From the NCBI GenBank assembly GCA_905331475.1, contig CAJNYU010000213.1, positions 62,001 to 126,000 of the forward strand: DNA of 64,000 nt, written 5' to 3'. This DNA is from Rotaria socialis (Eukaryota > Rotifera > Eurotatoria > Philodinida > Philodinidae). Both the position numbers and the translations under genes were made by a program. Of the stretch, positions 35,514-50,406 are shown in pieces (positions within the stretch are counted from its first letter, which is position 1; each line of letters starts with the position of its first letter). The notes under the pieces were generated by a model. It made no database searches, was not told where the DNA came from, and saw only the letters and a program-made list of their open reading frames with translations.

Positions 35514-36999
35514 TTCTCAGTCCAAATTCATTTTAATTCTAATGTTAATATGAGGAAAAACGAGAAACAAACATTATCATCACTTTGCCATTTGAGCCAA
35601 TTGACTTAACAAACGGGAAAATGTTGATGATACAATACAAAAAAAACAGAGAGAAAACTCTATATTCAGTTTTGCGGGTAATTTCTAAAGAATCTGTATC
35701 TCTAACAAAAACAAATGAATTTCACCGTGGAATCGATTGCAGAGACTCATTATTAAATACACATTAAAGATAAAACTCTAACCTACGAGGAATTGATTTC
35801 TGGTTTAGCTAGTGATGCTGTAAAATGATTTGATTCTACTGCTCGATTTAACTGACTCAATCTAGAGAATTAAAATCGAGTATTCGACATTGCTGTTAAG
35901 TAAACACAAAACAAAGATAGCAACACAAATGAAATTATAGTTCTACACACGGGTGCTTCACAAACGAGTAAGTTTGAATTTGGATTATGGCGATCATTTG
36001 TCCTAGAGAGAGTATAGCTTTACTTCTATCTACATCTACAGTTAGTAGCAAAAACTGTAGCTAGTTTTTATTTTGCAGTACTTTCTAAAGTGTGTAATGA
36101 AATTGATTTTTTCCACTATTTTACAATTTCTATTCAAGAGATTTATGCAGGCATAAAAACAAAATAGTGGTCCATTCAGTATTTTACTCGACGAGATCGT
36201 TTAATGCAACTGAAACTTTCCCCCACAGGCATGAATTAGAGGCACCGACTGCAGAAACATTTTTTTTATCAGGAAAGCAGAAGAAATACATCTCATATGG
36301 GACGCTATTAGATTCATATGACGAGAGAGATTTCTCTTTTCTGCATTTAGGATCTCAAAAAATGATCTCCTCCTATTTTTCATATGGGATTTTTGCTGTT
36401 ATAGCTATGAAATCTATCGATGATAAACGACACATTCTGCACTAGAATCTTATATTGCTTATTCTTTCGTGGGGTTATTTAATCATGATTCCGCTAACCG
36501 TATCTATAGACTTGAGTGATGAAAAGAGAATGCATACCTACATACACGATTCATACTAAATTTCTAAAGAATTAGATGGCATTATAACTTAGAAATCTGT
36601 TTCAAAAAGAATAGCATAAAATAATATACATGAGATTAATAGAAGCAGTTCCATTGAGTTAAACGTGTTCGTCTGTTAAATATTTTTCAATGAGATATAC
36701 ATTAGTTTTACTCATCGAAGACACAATTAAATGAGAATTATTTTTGCATTGTAGATAAATTACAAAAATGACGAGAATCAGAATAGGAGATCTCGTTTTG
36801 TTTTCTGTTAATAGTTTAATAGAATTTATCATGTACAAGTATATATTATAATAGTACGACAACAAAACAACATGAAAAAACGAGATCGAAGAAAAACATT
36901 GGACACGTGTCTATGATACATACAATGACTGGAAGTAAAATACAAATATTCACGGACACATGATCGAAAAGAAAAACATAAACAAATATGTTTCAGTTT
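35514..36999. other. convergent intergenic region
   Basis: This lies between REEP-NHL copy B (plus) and the 3' end of SIN3 (minus). Frames at 35585-35767, 36167-36445 (plus) and 36659-36865 (minus) have no recognisable domains. Nothing else stands out. Confidence 0.45.
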
Positions 37000-39900
37000 T
37001 TATATATCAAGAATTTGATATTGTCGATAATGACGATACGGTGGTTGTGTTAGATCGTTATTTGAAAATATTGATTGAATATCTAAATTTTTTTGTTCAT
37101 TATTATTATTATTATTATTATTGTTCGATCGATGAGTTTTAAGCCAAAGATTATTGAATGGATCAGTATCATTATCTGTTATATTTTTACATGACCAATC
37201 CTGGTAATATTTTACAAAACGGTTATATTGTCTAAGAGATAATCGCTTATGATTCTAAATACGAAACAATAAAGATATACGATTAGAAAATTTAAAAAAA
37301 TATCTTACTTGTTTAGTTGAACGTGATGAGTTTTGTTTGTAAAAATAGAAATCAGCACGATGATATGGCTTACGTTTAAGTGTTTTTGTATCAAGCCGAC
37401 AATAGTCATTATTAGTTGTTGTTACTTCTGTTAATGATCGATCGGTCATGTCGACTGGCTTTTTAATATTTCTATTAATAAATACATGATTAAAAAGTAT
37501 GAATAAAATTAATTTTTGTCTTGACATCTTACCGTAGTAAAAATCGTGGATTTTTTCGTAATTTAGATCGTATACGTGCTGTTATTGCTTCATTGTGATC
37601 GCTTTCATTATCACGTATGTATGATTCAACGTAGCGTGTCCAATTTTCAGAAATTCTTTCATCGTCTTCATCATCCGAAGAATCAATGACAATTAATGTC
37701 GTTGTTACACGACGATCATTTTTAAACTGAACAAAAAAATATAAATATAACAAGAGTTTTATTTAAAAAAAACAACTGCAACTAAGGAAGGAAAGCATCA
37801 CAGTTCAAAAGTGATATTCAGCAAAAATATAAAATCAACATACCGAACAAACACGAAATAAACGATTTCCATCTGCGTACGGTTCCATTTCACGTTGATA
37901 AGCAGCTTCTGAATTTTGCTGTGCTGTTAAATAAAGATGATCAACAAGACCTACGGTACCACTTGTACGTGAATACAAACGCATTATTGCATCTGATGAT
38001 TCATCAGTGACAATAACGTGAAGCTGAAAAAAATAAGCACAATCATAATTAGAATGTTTTCTTTATGAATTCTTCATACTTGTCGGACACAATTATGAAT
38101 CATTTTATCCATTGTAAAAGCAATATAGGCATGAATACCAAACATTTCACGTAATGAATCTTCATATGATGAACTATCCATATTTCCATCGAGTAAGTTT
38201 CGCACCATATCAAGAAATACTGGGTAATAATCATCAACAGGAACATTTGCTAGAACAAAACAAAAGCAGTATGTACTAAAAAAATATTACTATTGATTGG
38301 ATGATAATCAACTTACGTCTATTTGCTAAACGCAGTAACGCAGCAACAGATGGTTGTCGATTGCATTGTGCATTATTTTCAGTTAATTCTCGATTTTCTT
38401 GTTCAATTAAACGTAATGATTGTTGAAACATTTTCAATAAGCGTTCACATAATAATTGATGAAGACGAAAGAAATAATAATAGTTATCATTTACAAAAAA
38501 CAAATGAAACATATCATCCTAAAAGAACACATTGATCAACAAAAGATTATAAAATAACAAATAATTGGCTCACTGGTTTTTGATATTCTTGTGCAAGTAG
38601 ACGAGGTTTAGCAGTTGACGATTCATTATTACGCCGTCGATTTGTGTCAGTATGACGAGCCGGTCGAGATTTTTTATCACGTTTACTTTCATCTTCATCG
38701 TCATCTACACAAAAAAAAATTGAAACATTCAATTCCTTTCGTTCATCATATTAAATTATCTATAAGATTGTGAGATAGCGTTTTTTTTTGACTTTTAACC
38801 TGCTAAGAATCTTTGTTTGTAAAATAATATAAAATTACCTTCTTCATCATCACTAAGTTCTCCTCTTGGTGTGAATAAAAAGTCTGGTAGAAATTGATAC
38901 ATAATTTTTTTAATATTTTGTTTGTCTTCCTTTGCAAATGTCATTTGACGTTTAACAAGAAAAACAATTAATGATGCAGCATCATCAAGTATAGACAGAT
39001 CTTCATAACGAAATGCTAAATGTGGTTGATTTGGATTTGATGACGGTTGTTGATCACGCTAATTAAATAAAAATAAATGTAAAATACTTTTTCTCTCACT
39101 CTATTTTACTTCATCTTTGATATTTTCAATTTCACTTAATAAATATCGATTACGAATAATTCTTGCATCAGAATTTTTACAATTTATTCCCATGTAATCT
39201 AATGATTTAAGATAATATTTTTCACTTTGTTCTTTCCAAAAACGCTCAAAATTTTTCTTTGCCTCACGCCATTCTTCATCCTTGGCTTTCAATCTAAGAG
39301 CCAAAAGGAAAACAAAATTATGATAATAAATCAAACTTTTTAGTCTTACAAACCTTTTAAGAACAATGGGCACAGCAACACGTGGATTTCTTTTTAATCC
39401 ATCAATAATTTCATTCGCACGATCACCATAAATTCTTTGTACAGCTTGTTTTTGTGTTACCGTTGATTGTCCACCTAATTGATCATCAAGTTGATAATGA
39501 TTTAATTGATCTGGTGTTAATGAACTCATGTGTAATTGTACACTTTCTAATGCTCTTATTGCACTTAAATTAACTTCCATGACAATATCAAGTTCGAATC
39601 GTTCATCTTCAATTTTATACATATGTTCTTCGAAAACACTTTTTTTCGATGCCACTGATGATGATTCATCTGTAAATGTTGGAAATAGCACACAATGATC
39701 ATTGAGAACTTCTTTACATAATTTTGTACGGCCACTGCACGCTGGTGGAATATAAGAGCGTGGCACTGAACGATAACTTGTACCATATTGAGAACATGAG
39801 CCATAGTCTAAAAACAAAAAGTTATTTCACATTTAATATAGTGCAATGTATAATACTAGACGCTATCATCAATTTTTAATTTGATTTATTTACGATATTA

Positions 39901-42900
39901 AGTTAGTTCATCAATAGCGTAGATTCTAAATCTGTAAATTGTACTATTGTAAATGGATTATCTCAAATTTTTATGCCATCGGGATGATATTAATAGTAGT
40001 TTGTTCAGTACTTAATCAATGCAATAATTATCATTGAAGAGGAAAATTGCTTTTATAGAATGCCTCGATCTACAACAACGAGTATTTCTTCTTTTTTCTC
40101 GCCATTTTCAGGAACTTAAAATTCGTTGTCTGACACAAAACTAGTGTTTTTTTCATGCGTCGTCTTTATCTGGTTCATTCGATGATGAAAATAATATCAG
40201 CATTTATCGAAAAATAAATTCTGAAATCGATTGTAGTAAGTCTTTTTGAAAGTTGTTAACATAATATGTTCATTTCTTAATGCATTCGAATTAAGAAAAA
40301 GTGAGTAATTAATATATTCATCTCGCGCAACTAAGTTATTTATGTGTTGTCTGTCATAGAAGAAACTTACCGATGCTAATCATACTATCTGTATCATTTT
40401 GATCGTAGATATTTTTTGGAATAATAACATCTGCCGGTTCACGTTGATTAATTATTTCTTGAAATGTTTTTAATAGATCAGGTACATGACTAAAATGAAA
40501 AATGGACATCTAATTCAGTTTCTCTTTTTCTAAATAAATATGATTTTACCTCAAATAAGATTGTATAAGCTCAAACAGTTCATTACGAGATATAATTCGT
40601 TTTGTATACAGTAAGATACAACGGAGAAAGTTATCAAATACTAATGGACTACGCAATGTTTTTTGTACCTTCAAATAAAATAAATTAAAAGTAGAGAAGA
40701 AAGAAATATATTTGAATTTACTTTGTCAAAGAATGTGACATCATCGATTGAGGATGCTTTTCTGTGTTGTGTTGTTGATATTTCAACTATATTTGTAGGC
40801 CGAATAGTTGGAGATATTGATTGAATATTATTAGTCAGTGTTAAACGTTTTTTCTTTGTCGCTGTTGTTGCTGGTGATTTTGAAGTTGATGCCGAACGTT
40901 TACTAGAAATATTATTTGTACTTGTTGAAGCAGTTGTAGTTGTTGTGGGAGTCGTTATTGCTGCTGCTGCTGCAGTTGTTGTTGTTCGCTTTGGTGATGG
41001 TGGACGTGTAACTTCTTCTTTTATTGCTGTTGATGTTAATACCGTAAATGATGGTGCTGATGATAACATAGCTAAAGATGATAATGGTGATGAATTTGAA
41101 TTGTTGTTTATTGTTAAAAATGATGGTGATGATGATGTTGATGTTGTGGTTATTGATGAAGAAACAGGATTATTGATTATTAAACGTGGTGTTGGATTAG
41201 TTACAATGGAATTTGGAGTTGTAGGTGTGGGCAATGTTGTTGTTGTTGTTGTTGAAATGGAATTTGTTTGAGTTGGAAATATTGATGGAGTTGCACTACC
41301 GGATGATGATAGAATGTCAGAAATGGAAATAGTACGTTCCTTGAAATAAAAAGACGAAATTAAAAAAAATTCTAATTTCTTAAATTTATAGTTACGGTTG
41401 GTTGCTGTGTAGCATCAGGTAAAAATTGACTGAATTCAGCAAGAAGATCTTCATGATTTGTAAATAATTGTGCAACTTTAGCATACACTTCAGTTTCAGA
41501 TAGTAATGTTGATTGATTATTGCTTCCACCTGATAGCGTTGATCCATTGTTATTGACTAAATTATTTGCCGGAACTTCTTTAGCATCTTTTTGTTGTTTC
41601 TGGTATGTGTGAAGTATTTCAAGAAATGTTTTGTAGATGTTTGGACTTCTGAAATACAAGAAAAAAAATATGGTTTTTACAAAATTTTCATCATTCAAAA
41701 AATATAATTTAAAATCTACGAATAATTTGAATCGTCTAGGAAAGCTTTTCAACACACAAATTGTTTAGAAATAAACTCTCCACGACGATAATATAGTGAG
41801 TCGATGTTTGGTACGATTAGAAGTTCATCTATTTATTGTTAAGCAAGAATCATAGAAATGCATTATAACAAAAAGATCTATCTGTTAGTTAAATCATTAT
41901 TTTAAATAACAATCCTTTTTAGTTTCGAAAAACTAAAATCTTTTTATCATTCAGAAATAAATAAGACGAATCGTTTGTCCTGATAAAACAAATAAACAGA
42001 GCTGCACAGTTTCCACTTGATTAATTTTATATTAATACCATCATACTAAATAACACATATGTATTCCACATGTTAACCTCAAAAGTGGCTATGCTAACAG
42101 ATGCTATTTTATTAGAACAAAAATAAACAACTTACTGATGAAAACGATTTTTAATCTTATTGACATAATTTATTGCATGATTAAATTCTACAGGTTGTCC
42201 ACTTGAACTTTTTTCTGTTGCGGTGGTTGCTTGTGTTGAGGTATTTACATTTGATATTTGTTGTTTATTAGTTTTTGTTGATAAATTCAAACCACCTGTA
42301 GTACCGAAATAGGGTATTTGCGGTGCAGTAGCAGCTGATATTAGTGCATTGACAGCTTGTGATGTTGCACTATTTAATGGTTGATGTAACATATCTGTTT
42401 CATCATTATCTTGACTAAGTAAATTTGCTGTCTGCCGGTATGTTGTCGTTGGTGTTGTTATAGATAAATTATAAGTTGTATTTGTGCCACCTCCAATAGC
42501 GATTGATTCAGTTCGCGATGACGGATGCGTTACTTGTATATAACCATGATGTTCTTCGCTAACTTCAATTTTGTAGCCAGGTGGTAAAAAGGTGTTAAAA
42601 CCAACAATCAAATCTGGATGACCATGAAAGAGTGTTGAGACACGATTGATAACTTCTTGAGTATCAATACTGGAAAATAAACGAAGAAAGAAGATTTTTC
42701 AAATAAATGTGTTATTAATAACAAAAACGGATCTACCTTTGTGATTTAAACTCTTTCATAATATCCAGAAATTGATTGTATACTTGCGGTTGAAGCGCAA
42801 ATTGGTTTTTCACCTTATCGAGATAATTGAGTGCATCCTCCACTTTAAGGCGCTATGCAATGTAAAGATAGTAATATTTAAAAAAAAATGAATTAACAAA

Positions 42901-43272
42901 TAAGATAAAATTTAACTTACTGATGATGTTAATTGCCCTTGATTGGCTGCAGATGAATTTATATTATTATTGTTGATAGAAGTAGCAGTTGGTGGGAAAA
43001 TCCCACCAGGTAGATTAGCAAAAAAATTGACAGGCGATGAGGAGTTTTGAATATTAGAAACGATGGTTGTAGGTGATGGACGGCTAACATAAAATAAATA
43101 GCAATTATTTTGATTAAGAGAAGTCAAATCTTACGAGGAGGGATTTGGAATAAGTGTCGAAACAATGGAATTCAAGCCCTAAAACAAGAATACAATATTA
43201 TGTATAAGATCGATATTTTCTAAAAAAAAAGAAACATACCAAACTGCCACTATTGGCAGGAGTTGGGTTCAT
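37000..43272 (-). CDS. SIN3: SIN3 transcriptional corepressor scaffold
   Basis: Nineteen exons, about 1383 residues (human SIN3A about 1270). Exons: 43240-43272, 43135-43178, 42921-43083, 42737-42852, 42136-42669, 41396-41648, 40722-41339, 40550-40668, 40371-40489, 39354-39807, 39110-39293, 38839-39058, 38574-38704, 38317-38518, 38080-38249, 37844-38023, 37533-37726, 37309-37471, 37000-37254. PAH1 ([12 protein letters not shown]...[15 protein letters not shown]), PAH2 ([12 protein letters not shown]...[14 protein letters not shown]) and PAH3 ([11 protein letters not shown]...[10 protein letters not shown]) come first. The HDAC-interaction region follows ([53 protein letters not shown]). The conserved C-terminal region comes last ([56 protein letters not shown]). 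SIN3 docks DNA-binding factors through PAH domains and recruits HDAC1/2. Linkers are Thr/Ser-rich. A long intergenic region separates it from the divergent CREBRF homologue. Confidence 0.96.
37103..37131. repeat. (ATT)n microsatellite coding poly-Asn in SIN3
   Basis: A trinucleotide run in the last SIN3 exon, read on the minus strand as AAT codons, gives a run of about eight Asn residues near the C-terminus. Confidence 0.85.
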
Positions 43273-45837
43273 ATGATCGAGTTATTTTCAACACAATGTA
43301 TCCCTTTTTGACACTTATTTCTGTTTTTTTTAACAGATTCGGCACTAAGAAAGAATGAATGAATGACGGTCTTCAATTAAGAATAATGCTTCAGTGAGAT
43401 ACTGCTGATTGTTTGAACTTAACGCTATGTATGCTGAAATGTTCCTGTTGAATGTAGCGACATGAATCTCTCAACCAATAGAAAATAGCAGTTCGCCATA
43501 CTGATTTTTAATTCTTCAACCTCCATTATCCAACCATTGATCGAAATATCAACTAATAAACTGTTTGATCCCGAATCGAACGAAAACAAATAGTTTCGTA
43601 CTACGAAATTCGTAGCAATCGCCGCATCATTGGAAATTGAAGAGTATTCAAGTATTATTTGAGAATAACTTAATTCTTTTTCCTATTGCGTACCTAATAT
43701 TGCTCAGTAAATTTTTACTGAAAAACTTATGAATGTATGTATCAATCATATAAAAATTGAATACGATTTTCCCCACGATTATTGATTGGAATACTTCAGA
43801 AAATTTAGTATGATTGCTATTCAAAAATATGTAACTGTTATTTACTAGTCTTTAATCATTCTTTGATTTTATTACGAAAAACAGACAGAAAAAAGTGCAT
43901 TTTTGATTGATATTCTATTGTATTTGATCGCTAGTTGGAATTTTTAAGCAAGTCAAAACTACACTAACATGTATATATTACTATTGCTCACTGACATTGC
44001 GTTTTAAGATTGTAATTATAAACTTTGAAATCGATGTTTTTCAAACATTTTCATAAGAGATCGTTAAACTGAATAACAAAATACTTTTGTTAAAAATATC
44101 AAATCCTTAACTTCATATGATGGAATATTCGAAATGAATAATATATTCTATACAATTTATACTTAATTAAATAAAGTTAAAATATTCTTTAAATTTTGAA
44201 GTTAATTTTAAAAGAACCGATAGTACGAAGGAAAACGCTTATACCCTGTCTTTTTTCAAGGAGACTATGATTGATATGAAGTTTAAATGTTGAAGTCTAA
44301 ATTTATTTTATCGTAGTTTCAATGAAAATGTCTTGTACTATTAGATATTTTTTAATATTCAATATTTATCTTTAGATGAATAGTTACACAGAAATCTTTT
44401 TTATAATCAGATCAAGATTTTGTTATTCTTCGTTTTGATAAAATTCGATCACATCGTATGTGAAATAATACTATTTTCCTCTTGTTTCATGCTTTGACAT
44501 ACTTAGAGGTGTGGCAGAACAAAATTCTTTGTATTGACATTGAATAAACATCCGATAAACGAACACACAAATAAAAAGGTCGTTAATGTCTATTTTCCTC
44601 TTCTGCTGCTGCCATAGAAGTAGTCCATCTATTTTTATTATTCTCGAGTAAATAATATCTTACTCATAGTAATAGCAATTACACTGAAGCATACTCTTTA
44701 TCATTGCCGAGTATTTTTTTTCTTCTTCCTTTTCTTCATATTTATCAGATCTGCAATCGTAGAGCTTCACTACGAGCAAAATTTTCTATAACTTGTTGAA
44801 CTCGTTGTCCTCGTCGTCGTACTGTCGATAGAGAGAAAAGAAAAGAGACACATACGGGACGAAAACAATATAAAAATACACCAGTAAGTCATAATGTCGG
44901 CAGCTAGGAGTTGCATCTTTTGAAGGAGTAAAAGCTCGTCAATTGTTTTTCAGTGCGATTTAAGATGAATTTATTCTAGGTATGAAAATTATTAAAAAAT
45001 GTTATACGATCAGAGAAATATTTCGTGCGTGTTATTTATTTCACAGCATCAAAACTACCTAGCGATATTTATTTCCTACGTGACAATATTTTGTGTTAGA
45101 CTATGAAACGAATATTCGAGAAGAAGGAATGGGTTGAGAGAGAACAAGTAGTAATTCTCGACTTGTTTTTTCTTCTTTCTTTACATATAATTTGTTTTCG
45201 CTTGTTTCCTATCTTACAGGACACGCTAAAAAAAGGCGCATGCTTACGTGTATGAGAAATACTCGAACAACCCCGTACTATAAAAAGAAGAAAAAAAACA
45301 CAATCAATCAATTCTTATTCTATTGGTTGATGGTTGCTTTTCTATTTAACCTTTCATGAACTTTTACTAGATATGAAACTGATGTAAGAAAGAAATGTAT
45401 TTATTCTATATATATATATATATTTATTTATACGAATATAATCGCGGGTGTATTCGACACGTGCTTCTTTTTCTGCATAAAATCATTCGAGAACATTGGA
45501 GAAAGTGATAAACTTTCATATATTCTTTCATTGTTTAACTAATATCTATAGTTACATTTTCCTATATATGCAGTGCATCTGCAAAATTATATGTTTTCCT
45601 ATCTGAGAATATCACCGCCTATATTGTTCTATCCTTAATTTTTCAACCAAAATCGACCTTGTAGATAATTGTAAGACGTTTTTTTAATCGTTAAGTGCAT
45701 ATTTTTAGATTACTTATGATTGGATTCAGTCAAACAAACGATTTATTGGGAATGTTTCCCTCGAGTAAATATTTGTTTTTCTATCAAAAAAAGAATTATT
45801 TCGTTTCTTTTTAACGAAAGATTTAAAAGATAGTCCA
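43273..45837. other. divergent intergenic region between SIN3 and CREBRF homologue
   Basis: About 2.5 kb between two head-to-head genes. Near 44590-44960 the sequence is less AT-rich and could hold the promoter and a 5' non-coding exon of the CREBRF homologue. A (TA)n tract lies at about 45411-45423. The minus-strand frame 45096-45311 is not supported. Confidence 0.4.
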
Positions 45838-48476
45838 ATGACAAATTGGTCGGATCAAACCTCAATAACAAATAATTTTTGTGATGAAATTGATGAAATT
45901 GACGAAATTATGAAGCATGAACACGACGACGCTATTTTAATTGATGATCCTTTATATGTTACATCAATTGATTTTGACTTAGATTCTATATCTGATTTAC
46001 TTGAAAATCAATCTTCACCAGGAACATCAAGTTATACTCAACCATTGAATATAAATGATCTTCCAACAACATATACAAATGAGAATAATAATAATTCTCT
46101 ATCCAATACAACAGCAACATCAGGACATTCATCATCGGACATTAGTCCAAAATTTATAACATTAAGTATCGATAATAATCGTTTTCAACAATTTACTCAA
46201 TCAAATAATGTAAACCTGCCACCGTCTGTTCAACAACAACAAGAAAACGCTATTCTTGGTCGATCATATCCTTTTGAAATACAAAGTAACACAAGCGGTC
46301 CATCCGATGTTAAACGTTTTCGTTCGGCTAGTATGAATGATGGACCAACATTACAACAACAAAATAAATTAGGTATAGTTTAGAGATTTTAATTTTTTAG
46401 TTTATCAATGAAATATCTAAGCTAAATCGTATCAGTTATGTTCAGTACATCGAAGATGATTATGAGTTTTGACAAAATGGATAAAACATTGGAAAAGTCA
46501 TAAGAGAAAAATAGCAAATCATGTCTATCATTTATTTTCATCTAACGAAACTAGTCATAAATAGTACTGTCTGGTTCATTTGATTAGCGAACTCTTTTTT
46601 ATGTGAACTAATATCGTAAAATATCTCCGAATTTATTTTCCTTTAAGAAGTGCTATTTAAATTAATTGAATATTTATATATAGATCCTCAGTTATTTGAT
46701 CCGTATCGGTTGAAATCATCAATTTACAATAATTCAACTTCGTATCAAAATAAATCATCCAATACAAATGATGTTTCATCAACTCCAATTTGGTCTTTGA
46801 CCAATGGTACCAGACCAATATCAAACTCTTTTTCTGAATTTGAAAATCGCAACAAACAGCTTCATTCAAATCGATGTCCATCTGCATCTTTTAGTGGTTC
46901 ACCGAGTATGAATTTTCGTAATCAAACAATATTCCCAAATGAAATAAATATTCAATCACAAACATTATATTCAATAAATCAATCTACTGAAGAAGATTCA
47001 ACTCCTTCAACTCGAAAACGATTATCATTAGTTGATTTTCCTGTTCAAGAAATTAAAAGTAAAACATTTGAAAACATTTATAAAAATTGATTGTATTTTT
47101 TAATTATCTTGAAGATGATCCAGAAAGTCCAAGTGGTACGATCGAACAGCATAGTGAACCTGATCTATGGTCCGATATTGAACAAAATTCATCTGATCAT
47201 ATTCAAGATGATGATGACATCACATCAGACGAAGAAACAAATCTATCATCAGCAGCAGCAGCAGCTGTAAGAAAATCATCTGAAACACATTCATCATCGT
47301 CGTCTCTTTTCTGGCAATATAATGTTCAATCGAAAGGACCTAAAACAAAACGAATACTTTATTTAAAAGAACGCGATCCACATTTATATCGCGAATTTAG
47401 TGATCCAGTTTATCAAATAAAATTAACGCAAACAAAAGGGCAAACATTTAATAAATTACGAAAAGGTGATGGGAACGATGTAACACCAAATCCTATGAAA
47501 CTTTATCAACTGGGTAAACAAATTCGCGATCTTTCAAATAATTCATCGTCTGTTTATCATGGCATATATCATGTTGATCATCATATAAATAGTAATGATA
47601 CAGTTGAAGTTAAAAAGCAAAAGAATAAAATCGCTAGCAGGTTGTTATTTTAAAATAGGACTAATTTATTCTAATAATAATTTCTTTTTAAGAGCATGTC
47701 GACTTCGTAAAAAAGCACAACATGAAGCAAACAAACTTAAATTACATGGTCTAAACGACGAGCATAGTATGTTATTTTATCTTTGTTCTTAGTAAAACAA
47801 GAGAAGGATGACCGTAAGAGAATTTTATTTCAACACCGATAGTTCTTTTTTTTGCCTATGATGAATTTGCTCAGGATATCCGGTGCTGTATTGTTTCAAA
47901 TATCCCATCTTCAAGCAAGCTATTTAGTTCCTCTTTGTTTGACTTTTTAAAAATTATATTGTTACTATGGTTCATATATATTTTTATACATTTAACAAAG
48001 ACTAAAGTATCCGAATGATGAATAGCAATTTAGGAATATCTCTACTAGTCAGACACCATTTTATTTCGTGCTATAACTTAAATGAAAATTACATCAGATT
48101 AACTTCTTTTTTCCCTCGCAGATTATCCCTTATGAACAATTTTTCATCTAGTCATTTTATGTTTCTTAGAAGCGTTAAACGATATCATAGCAGCAACAAA
48201 ATTAATTATTCTTAAACGATATCGTGATGGCCAACTTGCTTCACCATCATCGCCACCAAAGCAATCACTTGAAACTGCACTTGATCAACTTATTGCTAAG
48301 AAATACGGTATGTAATTTCTTGTATAAGATCTATTGAAAAACTCTATTTTCATCTTTTTTTTTGTCCAGGCCAACCAGTCGCTGGCAATGGAGATGCTTT
48401 TGTTCAAACAATAATAAATGATATGGAGCGTTTATATGCTCTCAAAGAAAAGCGAAGCTACAGTCTTAAAACATAA
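45838..48476 (+). CDS. CREBRF: CREB3 regulatory factor (CREBRF/LRF) homologue, bZIP protein
   Basis: Six exons (45838-46372, 46684-47058, 47115-47640, 47693-47766, 48170-48307, 48370-48476) give about 584 residues; human CREBRF has 639. The N-terminal half is low-complexity (Asn/Ser/Gln-rich) with an acidic patch ([10 protein letters not shown]) suited to activation. The diagnostic part starts with [14 protein letters not shown], continues [17 protein letters not shown], then the basic region [19 protein letters not shown] split by a 52-bp intron, and a hydrophobic helix ([12 protein letters not shown]), as in human CREBRF. The C-terminal [16 protein letters not shown] also matches. CREBRF binds and promotes turnover of CREB3 and influences stress and energy storage. 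The intron inside the basic region uses an unusual GTTGTT donor. The exon 2/3 intron has a GTAAAA donor. Confidence 0.92.
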
Positions 48477-50406
48477 GCAAAAGAAACGAAAACATTTGTA
48501 CATATAGTCTTTATAGTATCCGTGTGAAAAATAGCCTAGCTAAGCATTTCTTTTTCTTCCTTTATTGTTCGCCGGTGATTTTCATCCTAGTATAAAACAA
48601 ACCAAAAACATTGTATCGTCCGGTATGCTTTTCATTGTTTGCGATGATGAGGATGATCACCGATTTTTTCTGTACAAAAAAACGTATTTGGCATTCAAAA
48701 ATCATCCATTTTTCTTGTTTTATCCTTCTTTTTCACATATTCTACTTTGTAAATTTTTTGTTTTTTTCCGATTTTGTACATAAGAAAACAGCATTGATTT
48801 GTACATGACGAAGGCAAAAAAATTCACTTTTTATAAATTTCAATCAACCAATATTGTACTCATTCACATGAATCATAAAATATTTCGATAATTATGATCA
48901 TGTAATTATTGTAACGAAGATTTTTTCAATCGTTTTACAACCTAGCAATATTTACTTTTGCCTTACTTTTTATCTATTAATCAAATAGAAATGGAGCACG
49001 ACCTGTGTCATGCAGTGCATTCATATTCTTTTCACATTAATGATGTTTAGATTGGGTTCTCTGAGTTTGAGAGGTGAAATATTATGACCTATTATTTTCA
49101 GAAGGATCTGTATTCACATTATCGTCGCTATCCATTAATCTCTTTTGAGATGCATATGTGATTCCATATTCAGAGCTACAGTTGGCACGTAATACTATTC
49201 TATCGAGTAGAAATTTGATAATTTTTTTACTCGGAACATGCCACCTTAGCGGATCTACTAGTATCAAAAGAAAACCGTTGTGTTTTTGACAACAGCAAAT
49301 AATTACTATGTCTCAATTTCCCCTAACGTAAGCTAGTGAATGAATGTAGAGTTTTATGCAAGAGATTTAAATCTATTTTAATTATATATATAATCTATCT
49401 GAATGACAATAAATTCTCAATCAGCTATAGCTCTTTTACTATCGGGCGTAATCTCCGTTTTTGTTTTCTTATTTGTCAAGCATGTAGAAACATTGTTAAT
49501 AATCTCCAATAGTAGACAGTATGTTGGAGTACTTGGATTTTTATATCTACATTCTACTCTTTGACTTATGACCTATTTGTGAAATCATTAAAGATTCTCA
49601 AGTGCAGATGTGCTGCAGCACGTTCTGCATAGGTAATAAGACTGTATGTTCGAAATCTGAACTAAATATCTCACATGGATTTCGCCACATTAAAAAGTCT
49701 ACTATTTTAGGACTAAATCTTTTTGAAAGATAATATTGTCAAGATGCTTTTACATCAAGAGTAGATAATCCATTTTTTCTTTGAATTTTCATATCCTCAA
49801 AAGACTTAGCTTTAATATTCTAAAATTTTTCAATCTTTTTCTAATGAAGATTTTTTTTCTTAAACTAAGTTTCAGTTCGAAATTAGAAACTACGTATGGT
49901 GTTATAGCGAAAATTCAGGAGACAAATGGCATCTCTTCATACAAAACAACTCTATTTCCGGAAAACATAGCCCGCTAAGTTCTAACAATGCACTAAATCG
50001 ACTACTAAGAATGTTTTCTGGTTGATATTATATTTTAAATATCTATCAGCTGCTTATTATAATAAGATTAATCGTTTGACATGTGCATATTCTTATGATA
50101 TATTGCAATTGGAAAATATTGCACCTGAATAAAAAAGCAAAGACTTACAATAAATTAAATACCAATTATCAAAAATTAGTTTTTTTGTATCCATACTTGT
50201 TCATAGTTAAATCTTAAAATGGATGGCCTGCTTTTTTTTTATTATACTTTCGTTCTTTTCTTTATTCTCCGTACATAAACAAAAAACGGCAGAAGATGCG
50301 TGCAATCAATCGAATTAAAAACAAACAAAAAAAAAAGAATGAAATGATAGGTTTTTCTCACAGGATTTGTCACCATGATTACAATATATGTTTGCATACT
50401 ATATAA
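48477..50406. other. convergent intergenic region
   Basis: This lies between the 3' ends of the CREBRF homologue (plus) and the hnRNP K-like gene (minus). Short frames at 48565-48783, 49082-49267 and 49781-49978 have no recognisable domains. No repeats or RNA genes were seen. Confidence 0.45.

Noticed and set aside
40945..41271. Plus-strand valine/aspartate-rich frame of 108 residues
   Set aside because: It is the antisense of the Thr/Ser-rich linker in SIN3 and its repetitive composition follows from that.
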